From positions 14,647,501-14,711,500 of the forward strand of contig CP016211.1 of NCBI GenBank assembly GCA_001931535.1: a stretch of DNA of 64,000 nt, written 5' to 3'. Every line of letters starts with the position of its first letter. Within the stretch, counting starts at the first letter, position 1. Shown piece by piece: positions 1-6,715 of the stretch. A program made the translations under genes and the position numbers. The notes under the pieces are model-generated. The model was not told the origin of the DNA. It searched no databases and was given only the letters and a program-made list of their open reading frames with translations. Origin of the DNA: Minicystis rosea (GTDB lineage: Bacteria > Myxococcota_A > Polyangia > Polyangiales > Polyangiaceae).

Positions 1-874
1 CGTCACCGCGCGCGTCCTCGATCGGCTGCCGCCGCTGCTCGATCAGCTGAAGCCCGCGGTGCTCTTGGTGCAGGGCGACACCACGACGGCGTTCGCCGCG
101 GGGCTCGCGGCCTATTACCAGCGCATCCCCGTGGGCCACGTCGAGGCCGGGCTGCGTACGTATGATCACGAGCATCCCTTTCCCGAGGAAGCGAATCGCC
201 AGCTCGTGGCGCGGATCTCCACGTGGTGCTTCGCGCCCACCGAGCTCTCGCGCGACAACCTGCTCGCCGAGCGCATCGCGCCCGAGCGTGTGATCGTGAC
301 CGGTAACACCGCGGTGGATGCGCTGCTCTGGGCTGTCTCGCGGAGCCACGAGCGCTGCCCCGAGGGCACGGTGCTGATCACGCTCCACCGCCGCGAGTCG
401 TTCGGCGAGCCGCTCCACGAGATCGCGCTCGGCGTGCGCGACTTCCTCGAAGCGACGCCCGGCGCGCACGCGCTCTGGCCCGTGCATCCGAACCCCAACG
501 TGGGCCGCGTGCTCGACGACGTGCTCGGCACCTCGCCGCGCGTCACGCGTCGCGACGCCATGGAGTACGTGGCCTTCACCGGCGTGCTCGCGTCCTGTCG
601 CCTGGTGCTGACGGACTCGGGAGGTCTGCAGGAAGAGGCGCCTTCGCTCGGCAAGACGGTGCTCATCGCCCGCGAGACGACGGAGCGGCCCGAAGCGCTG
701 GCGAGCGGGCGCAACCGGCTCACCGGCCGTACGCGTGCGGGCGTGCGCGAGGCGCTTCTCACCGCTTGGAACGAGCCGGCCTATGCGGGGCCGCTGCCGG
801 CGCCGAATCCTTTCGGCGATGGGAAAGCTGCCGAGCGGATCGTGGCGGCGTTGCGCCAAGGGCTCGGCGTCTGA
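1..874 (+). CDS. wecB: UDP-N-acetylglucosamine 2-epimerase (non-hydrolysing), 5' end cut by the window
   Basis: Interconverts UDP-GlcNAc and UDP-ManNAc in the cytoplasm, feeding surface polysaccharide synthesis. The frame is open from base 2 and enters from outside the window, so about 290 C-terminal residues of a protein that is usually 360-380 residues are visible. Family motifs run in the right order: QGDTTTAFAAGLAAYYQRIP then VGHVEAGLRT, FPEEANRQLV, HRRESFG (usual form HRRENFG), HPNPNV, and TDSGGLQEEAPSLGK followed by RETTERPEA, which form the nucleotide-binding C-domain. Its operon partners lie upstream and are not seen. The Ser in place of Asn in HRREN is a minor deviation. Confidence 0.95.
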   Translation, partial: VTARVLDRLPPLLDQLKPAVLLVQGDTTTAFAAGLAAYYQRIPVGHVEAGLRTYDHEHPFPEEANRQLVARISTWCFAPTELSRDNLLAERIAPERVIVTGNTAVDALLWAVSRSHERCPEGTVLITLHRRESFGEPLHEIALGVRDFLEATPGAHALWPVHPNPNVGRVLDDVLGTSPRVTRRDAMEYVAFTGVLASCRLVLTDSGGLQEEAPSLGKTVLIARETTERPEALASGRNRLTGRTRAGVREALLTAWNEPAYAGPLPAPNPFGDGKAAERIVAALRQGLGV

Positions 875-974
875 AGCGTATCGCGCGGTGATGGGGCGAG
901 ACGGGCGAACGCCGAAAGCCCGGAACGGATCGTTCTCGAACTTCGCGGCGTGCGCGCGTGGAGCGAGTTGTCTG

Positions 975-992
975 TCGAAGCGAGAGCTTCGA
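975..992. terminator. Small GNRA-loop hairpin downstream of wecB
   Basis: Arms TCGAAGC and GCTTCGA are perfect complements closed by a GAGA loop, about 100 bases after the wecB stop. There is no T-run on either side. It may be a weak terminator or an mRNA 3'-end stabiliser. The rest of 875-1120 shows nothing else. Confidence 0.3.
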
Positions 993-1120
993 GGGGCGCC
1001 TGACGCTCGTCGGATGAGGCGCGCGAGGCCTCGAAGCGCGCAGCAGGCATGCGGTGCGCGCGTCGAGATCGAGCGCCCTACGGGCGGAATCGAGAGCGTG
1101 CCTTCGACATCGAAGTCGGC

Positions 1121-1600
1121 GTGAAGCTCACTTTGCTCGTCTTGATCGGTGCCGCTCTTGTCGGTGGGGCGCGGTCTTCGTGGGCGATGCCCAGCCAGAC
1201 GGTGCTCGACGTCATCATCCCGAACGGGCCCGATCCCGTGAACGAGATCAAGGTCGGCACGCTCTATTTCGAGGTGGACGCGGAGATGTCCGATCGCTGT
1301 CGCTACTACGGCGTCTGGGACGACGGCGTCAGCAACACGTATGAGGCCGAGTGCTACATCCGTGAGGATAAGGCCTTTCGTCATCGCACCTGCAACGGCA
1401 ACAGCCGCGCTTGGTTCCAAACGATGGTGTCCTTGGACGCGCGGCTCCCGTGCCTCGGATTCGACCGCTTCGGCCAGAATCAAAGGCTCTTCATGATGGT
1501 CGCCATCGAGCTGCCCACGCCCGCGGGCCTGATGGGGATCATCCAATGGACCCCGGCCACGCCGATGGTGTCGCCGGTCTCGGTGCAGCCTTATCCGTGA
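1121..1600 (+). CDS. Small secreted hypothetical protein
   Basis: Not recognised. The frame is open upstream to an ATG at 1049, but the GTG at 1121 is preferred because it starts directly into a signal peptide: VKLTLLVLIGAALVGG, then a cleavage region near SSWA. The mature part is about 137 residues, with four cysteines (DRCRYYG, ECYIRED, HRTCNGN, LPCLGF) that could form two disulphides in the periplasm or outside. The sequence is otherwise soluble, with a strand-rich look. It stands alone between wecB and the T6SS island. No known domain is claimed. Confidence 0.6.
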   Translation: MKLTLLVLIGAALVGGARSSWAMPSQTVLDVIIPNGPDPVNEIKVGTLYFEVDAEMSDRCRYYGVWDDGVSNTYEAECYIREDKAFRHRTCNGNSRAWFQTMVSLDARLPCLGFDRFGQNQRLFMMVAIELPTPAGLMGIIQWTPATPMVSPVSVQPYP

Positions 1601-1976
1601 GGGCGCGGCGCAGCGTCGAGGTCTCCGCGGGCATCGCCGCTGACGACGAAGACGTGGCTCGAGCGTGACAATCGTGTTCGGCGGAGGTCTCCGCCGTTGG
1701 GATGCGACGAGCGCAGGAGCGCTTCGTGATCGAGCCCGGACAGCTGCGCGCGGCCATCGCGTTTGCAGTCTTTGCCGGCGGCCCACGATGACGCGTGTCG
1801 GCACGACGCGGGTCGCGAGAGCGCGAGAGCGTTGACAACCCGGAAAGCCCGTCGATAGCCTTTCGGGTCGCTTTCAACCGGCTCGCGAGAGCAACGAGCG
1901 ACACGCCCGTACCCGGCTCGCGCGCAACATCCAAACGATCTCGTCGGCGTGAGCCGGCGCGGACAAGAGAGACGCC
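1601..1976. other. Intergenic region, 376 bases, upstream of the T6SS island
   Basis: No convincing gene on either strand and no RNA gene seen. It would hold the promoter for the island starting at 1977. A purine-rich stretch (ACAAGAGAG, roughly 1961-1969) just upstream of the GTG at 1977 could serve as ribosome binding site. Confidence 0.4.
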
Positions 1977-3547
1977 GTGACGACGAATGTGCTCAGCCTG
2001 ACGCTCGCCTCGGGGGAACCCCTCGACGTCCGGGACTTCACCATCGAAGAGTCGCTTTCGCGTCTCTTCGACGTCCAGCTCACGGCGATGTCGCACCGCC
2101 CCGACGTCGACTTCGAGGCTGCCGTCGGCAAGCCGGCGCGGTTCGAGATCCACCGCGCCTCGTCGGTGGATGGAGACACCCGGTACTTCACCGGTCTCTG
2201 CGCTTCGATCCGCTTGCTCGAGGTCGAGGAGGCCGGCCTCTCCACCTACGCCGTGCGCCTCGTGCCGGACCTGTGGCTCCTCACGGAGCGGCGGAACTAC
2301 CGCGTCTTCCAGGACGTGAGCGAGCTCGAGATCGCGCTCGAGGTCCTCTCGGGGTGGGGGATCCAGCCGACCCTTCGCCTCGACGCGGGCGCCTACGAGA
2401 AGCGGCGCATGCGCACCCAGTACGCGGAGACCGACTTCGATTTCGTGAACCGGCTGCTCGAGGAGATCGGCGTCACGTACTACTTCGATCAGATCGACGG
2501 AGCCTCCGTGATGGTGCTCGCCGACGCGCCCAACCACGGATCTCCCCGGCCGCCCATTCCCTTCGTCGACAAGCCCAGCCAGCGCAAATCGGAGGACTAC
2601 GTGACCGCCGTGCAGACGGGCCGCGAGGTCCGCCCCGGCAAGTTCACGCAGTCCGACGTCGACTACCGGAAGCCCCTCGGCTATCCGCTCGCGGCGTCGG
2701 CTTCGGGGGCAACGGCATCGAAGCGCAGCTCGAGCGCTACCACCACGAATACGGCAGCTTCCTCTGGAAGGCCTCGGGCGGAGGAGACACGCCGTTCGCC
2801 GACGATCGGGGCGCTGCGCGGACCAACGAGCGCGGCGGGGCGACGCAGGTCCAGAAGCGGCTCGACGCCCAGCGGGTCACAGCCCGACAGGTCACCTTCC
2901 GGACCACGGCGCACGATCTACGGCCGGGCCTCTTGCTCACCATCTCCGGCCACCCGCGCGGCGAGCTCGCGGCGCCGCTCCTCGTGGAGTCCAGCCGCTG
3001 GACCGGCCGCGCCGTGGACGGCGCGTGGACGCACTCCATCGAGGCCCGTTACACGGACGTCGATTATCGCCCGCCGATGCGCACCCCGAAGCCGCGCACG
3101 CTCGGCATCGAGAGCGCGACGGTCACCGGGCCCGCGGGCGAGAACATCCACACGGACGAGTTCGGCCGGGTGCGCGTTCACTTCCACTGGGATCGCACGG
3201 GACCCAGCGATGAGCGGAGCTCGTGCTGGATCCCGGTCAGCCAGTCGTGGGCGGGCGCGGGCTTCGGCGCGGTCAGCCTGTGCCGTGTCGGGCAGGAGGT
3301 CATCGTCGACTTCCTCGGCGCGGATCCCGATCGCCCCGTGGTCCTCGGCCGCGTGTTCACCACGACCATGCCGCCGCCGTACGCGCTCCCGAAGTACAAG
3401 ATGGTGAGCGGGCACCGCTCGGAGACGTACACCGCGCCGCCTCCGCCGCCGAGCCCGAGCGTGTCGAGCGTCGTGCCGGCCGTCGTGGGGGCGGTCGCCT
3501 CCGCGGTGGTGAGCGAGGTCGTGAAGGGCGCGCGCAGCGGCTCGTGA
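1977..3547 (+). pseudogene. vgrG: vgrG1: T6SS spike protein broken by a -1 frameshift and lacking the needle domain
   Basis: VgrG trimers form the membrane-piercing tip of the T6SS. From the GTG at 1977 the N-terminal gp27-like part reads normally (LASGEPLDVRDFTIEESLSR ... VRPGKFTQSDVDYRKP), then stops making sense near 2705. The family sequence resumes in the -1 frame as GGNGIEAQLERYHHEYGSF and continues through the OB-fold signature HTDEFGRVRVHFHWDR and CWIPVSQSWAG to a stop at 3547. The break falls in a run of five Gs at 2705-2709; one extra G would restore a 523-residue protein. Even when repaired, it ends after the OB domain with a PPPPPSPS linker and a Val/Ala-rich tail, without the beta-helix seen in the other two VgrGs here. 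This may be a real mutation, phase variation or a sequencing error. Confidence 0.85.
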
Positions 3548-3597
3548 GATCGGCGTCGCATCGCGCGTCGTCGAGGTGATGAGGGATCGGAGCTCAG

Positions 3598-4497
3598 ATG
3601 CGAATCCGCGCGATCGAATTCGATGGTGTTCGGGGCCTGCCGGGCGAGACGTACGAGTTTCCGCCGAGCGAGGGGCTCGACATCGTCGCCGTGACCGGCG
3701 GCCCGGGTGCGGGCAAGACGACGTTCCTCGACGCCATCGCGGCGGCGAAGGAGCGCGTCGTCCCCTACGGGCTCCCGGACGTGCAGTGGCAGTGGCTGGT
3801 GCCGCTCGATCAGTCGACTTCCCGCATTCAACTGACCCTCGACCTCTCCGAGGCCGAGCAAACACGGCTGCGGCTCTCGGCGCCCGAGATGAATATCGAG
3901 GCGATCCTGGGAGAGCGTGGTCCGCGCACGCCCAAGCCCTCGCGCGCGCTCCAAGAGCTCCTCGGCACTTGGTCGAGCGATCCCAGCATCGGGCGGTTCG
4001 GGTACTTCCACGCCGAGCGAGCGCTCCCGCCTCCGAACGCCTCCGCGACCCCCGCCGACGCGCCCGTGAGGCTGGCCAACGACGCGACCCGATACGCTCG
4101 GCTCTCCTCCATCGTCGCCGAAGGCCGACAGCCCGCCCTCGGGCGCGCGAGCCGCCGCCTCGAGGAGGCGCTCGGCTACACGATCACGGGCGTCGCGCCG
4201 TACCGAGGGCGGGACGAGATCCGAATCGCCAAGGCCGGAGCATCGCCGATGTTCTTCTCCTGCCTCTCGGCGACCGAACGCCAGCACGTCCTCTTCGCGC
4301 TCGCCTTCTCCGACCCGGGCTTCCAAGACTCGATTCTCTTGCTCGATACGCCCGAGCTCGCGTTCGGAGATCAGGGCGCGCTCGATCTGCTCCGGAGGCT
4401 CTCGACCTGGGGAACGAAGAACCAGCTCATCGTCGCGACCACCTCGCAGGCGATCCTGGCCGCTCTCCCGAAAGGCCGCGTGGTCACGCTCGCATGA
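3598..4497 (+). CDS. SMC/RecF-like P-loop ATPase in the T6SS island
   Basis: A 299-residue soluble ATPase. Walker A is GGPGAGKTT at residues 34-42, an ABC-type signature LSATERQ lies at 223-229, and Walker B SILLLDTPE at 245-253 has Asp250 followed by Glu253. A final strand, IVATTSQ, follows. This layout is that of the AAA_21/RecF-like family (OLD, SMC and RloC relatives), not ClpV. No coiled coil is inserted; the middle part is short. The ATG at 3598 gives the expected start MRIRAIEFDGVRG. Its stop overlaps the next start by 4 bases, so it is translationally coupled to the chaperone-effector genes. Its job here is unknown; possible roles are effector handling or unrelated defence. Confidence 0.75.
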   Translation: MRIRAIEFDGVRGLPGETYEFPPSEGLDIVAVTGGPGAGKTTFLDAIAAAKERVVPYGLPDVQWQWLVPLDQSTSRIQLTLDLSEAEQTRLRLSAPEMNIEAILGERGPRTPKPSRALQELLGTWSSDPSIGRFGYFHAERALPPPNASATPADAPVRLANDATRYARLSSIVAEGRQPALGRASRRLEEALGYTITGVAPYRGRDEIRIAKAGASPMFFSCLSATERQHVLFALAFSDPGFQDSILLLDTPELAFGDQGALDLLRRLSTWGTKNQLIVATTSQAILAALPKGRVVTLA

Positions 4498-4910
4498 GCA
4501 CCTTCGTCGTCTCGCAGGACTTCGAGCTCGAGCTCCCCGGCGAGGAGTGGATCGATCACAGCTTCCACGCTCTGGTCCTGCCCGACGGCAAGCTCTCTTG
4601 CTTCGTCGCCCGCGACCTCGGGGACGACCTCGCTGCTGCTCTCGCCGAGCGTGCTCGCTACATCACCGACGGGGCGAGCGACGTTCGCAACGAGAAGTTT
4701 CGCGACGGTTGGCTCGGCCCCCTGGAGAGCCGCGAAGTCGCGGTCGTGGCCCGCGAAGATCACATGTGGATCTACTACCGGCTGAGCTCGGTCTTCTATG
4801 GCGGGGGGATCCTCACGATCGGCGTGTACGGTCCGGAGGCGAACCGGCAGGACATCGATCAAGCGATGGACGACATCGCCGCTGGCATCCTCTTTCGGAG
4901 GCTCCCGTGA
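4494..4910 (+). CDS. DcrB/DUF1795-type protein, probable Eag-like T6SS effector chaperone (copy 1)
   Basis: A 138-residue acidic cytoplasmic protein. It begins MSTFVVSQDFELELPGEEW, carries an LPDGKLSCFVARDL strand and ends with GPEANRQDIDQAMDDIAAG plus a final strand, the fold order of DcrB/DUF1795 proteins. In known T6SS loci DUF1795 proteins (EagR/EagT) bind the N-terminal membrane helices of prePAAR effectors and load them on VgrG. The start overlaps the ATPase stop (ATGA), and its own stop overlaps the next gene (GTGA). Assignment to the family is by eye. The location right before a prePAAR gene is the strongest support. Confidence 0.65.
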   Translation: MSTFVVSQDFELELPGEEWIDHSFHALVLPDGKLSCFVARDLGDDLAAALAERARYITDGASDVRNEKFRDGWLGPLESREVAVVAREDHMWIYYRLSSVFYGGGILTIGVYGPEANRQDIDQAMDDIAAGILFRRLP

Positions 4911-5314
4911 CCTACGTCGTCAACGAGGCCAAGCTCCCTTGGCCCGCGGAGACGCTCGACATGAGCGCCCTCGTGTTCAAGAAGGGTGACGTCGAGGTCT
5001 TCCTTCAGCGCGAGCTTTCGGAGGAGACCGTCGCCGCGCGCCTGGAGCGGGACCTCGTCCGCATGCGGCGCAGCACGATGGGCTTTCGGACCATCGCGGT
5101 CGAGTCCTACGACCACCCGTTCCCCGGCGGGAAGGCGGTCAAGCTCCGGTTCGACACCGATCAGGGGCCTCGCTTCGAGGCCCACCTCCGGTTCCACCAC
5201 CGGGGGACCATGTTCGATCTGACCGTCGGCGCGCCCGAGAACCTCACCGAGGCGTGTGTGCTGACGTTCGAGACCATCGCCCGGACGCTGCGCGTTCGCG
5301 TGGAGGAGCCATGA
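4907..5314 (+). CDS. DcrB/DUF1795-type protein, probable Eag-like T6SS effector chaperone (copy 2)
   Basis: A 135-residue protein of the same design as its upstream neighbour: N-terminal strand TYVVNEAKLPWP, a KKGDVEVFLQREL strand, and a C-terminal helix-strand DLTVGAPENLTEACVLTFET. It starts with GTG at 4907, overlapping the previous stop, and its TGA overlaps the ATG of the prePAAR gene, so the two are made together. Sequence identity to copy 1 looks low, so this is an old duplication or two different chaperone types. One may bind the effector's membrane helix and the other a different region; that is inference. Confidence 0.7.
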   Translation: MTYVVNEAKLPWPAETLDMSALVFKKGDVEVFLQRELSEETVAARLERDLVRMRRSTMGFRTIAVESYDHPFPGGKAVKLRFDTDQGPRFEAHLRFHHRGTMFDLTVGAPENLTEACVLTFETIARTLRVRVEEP

Positions 5315-6063
5315 GCCTAGAGCCTGCCGCCCGCATCCACGATCCGGTCAGCCACACCGCCGCTTCCGAGGGCCGCTTCCTCGCCGAGACCGCGGTGGAC
5401 GTGGCGCTCCTCTTCGTCCCCGGTCCCGAAGAGATCATCATCCTCAAGTACGTTTATCGCGGCGGGCGGGTCCTCGTTCGCTGGGCCGTGAAGAAGCTCA
5501 TCCGCGCCGCGAACAAGAAGATCTCCGACACGATCACCGGCGCCCCGGGAGACCTCGCCAAGGAGGCCGCCGGGGCCATCGGCGAGAAGATCGGAGAGGG
5601 GTACTCCGACGTCGCCGGGCACATCGTCGAAGGCAGCGAAGACGTCTTCACCAACCTGCGAAACGCCGCGCGTGTCGACGACGAGGTCGACTGCGACGAC
5701 AGCACCATCGCCATGGGCAGCGACTGCGTCACCATCGATCAGAAGCCCGCCGCGCGTCGCAATGACCCGACGAAGTGCGGTGGGAGCATCGCCGACGGAT
5801 CCCACGACGTGATCATGGGCGGCGTCCCGGTGGCCGCGGTCGGGGGCCTGACGGGCAAGAAGCCGAAGGACAAGCACGAAGTCGCCAAGTGGCAGAAGGT
5901 CACCAAGAAGTTCGGCAAGGCCGCCGTCAAGGGCGCCATCAAGAAGGGCGCGTCCGGAGCGGTCGACGGCGTGATCGACTCCGCCAAGGACCAGGCGAAG
6001 GACTACGTGAAGGACCAATACAAGGACGCTGCGAAGACGGTTTACGACAAGGTGATGAAGTGA
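5311..6063 (+). CDS. prePAAR-PAAR T6SS effector or spike-tip protein
   Basis: A 250-residue protein. Residues 6-16 (AARIHDPVSHT) match the prePAAR motif AARxxDxxxHT of membrane-translocating T6SS effectors. A hydrophobic segment follows at about 28-60 (VALLFVPGPEEIIILKYVY). The PAAR domain lies at about 128-180, with AARRNDPTKCGG and DVIMGGVPVAAVGG, and would cap a VgrG trimer. The last 70 residues are short, Lys-rich and helical (KGAIKKG, SAKDQAKDYVKDQYKDA), with no recognised toxin fold. Two overlapping Eag-like chaperone genes precede it. It could be a small pore-forming or membrane-acting toxin, or only an adaptor for the neighbouring peptidase. Confidence 0.85.
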   Translation: MSLEPAARIHDPVSHTAASEGRFLAETAVDVALLFVPGPEEIIILKYVYRGGRVLVRWAVKKLIRAANKKISDTITGAPGDLAKEAAGAIGEKIGEGYSDVAGHIVEGSEDVFTNLRNAARVDDEVDCDDSTIAMGSDCVTIDQKPAARRNDPTKCGGSIADGSHDVIMGGVPVAAVGGLTGKKPKDKHEVAKWQKVTKKFGKAAVKGAIKKGASGAVDGVIDSAKDQAKDYVKDQYKDAAKTVYDKVMK

Positions 6064-6091
6064 GCGAGCGCGGCGCGGGGAGCGCCGTTCG

Positions 6092-6715
6092 ATGCGCCAC
6101 GACGCCGCTGCAGGCGCACGCCTTCGCGTCGGTGCGGCCATGATGCGGCCCGCCCGGCGCGTGAGCGCAGAGCTCCCGGCGTTCGGCATCACGCCTGCCG
6201 CCTTGAGCGCGCTCGAGGCCGACGCGATCGCGCGCTACGCGACCGAGGAAGAGGCCTGCGGCTACCTGACCGGCCCCGCGGGCGACCCTGCGCTCTGCGA
6301 CCGCGTGCACCCGATGGTGAACCTCGCGAAGAAGCTCCACGCCCGCGATCCCGTCCGGTACTTCCGCTCGGCGAAGACGTCGTTCGCGTTCCTCGAGCAG
6401 GACCTCGAGCGGGCCGTCCGCGCGGGCGACGCGCAGGGCGAGCCGGTCAAGGTCGTCTACCACTCGCACCTCGATCAGGACGCCTACCTCTCGGCCACCG
6501 ACGCGGCCGTGTTCTCGGGCGGCGCGCCGCCCGCGAAGCTCGGGGCTCCCGCCGTGCTCGGCCCCGGCCCGCGCTTCCAAGTCGCGTTCCTGGTGAGCAG
6601 CGTGCGACGCGACGGTGAGCGCGTCTTCGTCGCCGAGCACCGCCTGTACGCCTATCGGGATCGAAGCTTCGTCGACGTCCCGTTGACCGTCCGTGAACCG
6701 AGGAAACCATCATGA
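6092..6715 (+). CDS. JAMM/MPN (JAB1/Mov34) zinc metallopeptidase in the T6SS island
   Basis: A 207-residue protein with a complete JAMM zinc site: a Glu in EEACGYLTG (about residue 54), His124-x-His126, then seven residues, Ser134 and Asp137 (HSHLDQDAYLSATD). These enzymes cleave isopeptide or peptide bonds in ubiquitin-like or tail proteins; phage lambda tail protein K carries a related domain. GGGGAG at 6077-6082 sits well before the ATG at 6092; ATGs at 6140 and 6143 would remove 16-17 residues of weak sequence. Its stop overlaps the vgrG2 start (ATGA). It could be a secreted toxin, a processing peptidase for the effector or VgrG, or an immunity factor. Confidence 0.85.
   Translation: MRHDAAAGARLRVGAAMMRPARRVSAELPAFGITPAALSALEADAIARYATEEEACGYLTGPAGDPALCDRVHPMVNLAKKLHARDPVRYFRSAKTSFAFLEQDLERAVRAGDAQGEPVKVVYHSHLDQDAYLSATDAAVFSGGAPPAKLGAPAVLGPGPRFQVAFLVSSVRRDGERVFVAEHRLYAYRDRSFVDVPLTVREPRKPS

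Noticed and set aside
3598..4497. ATPase as the T6SS ClpV
   Set aside because: Far too short, with a single P-loop and an ABC-type signature; ClpV has two AAA+ modules.
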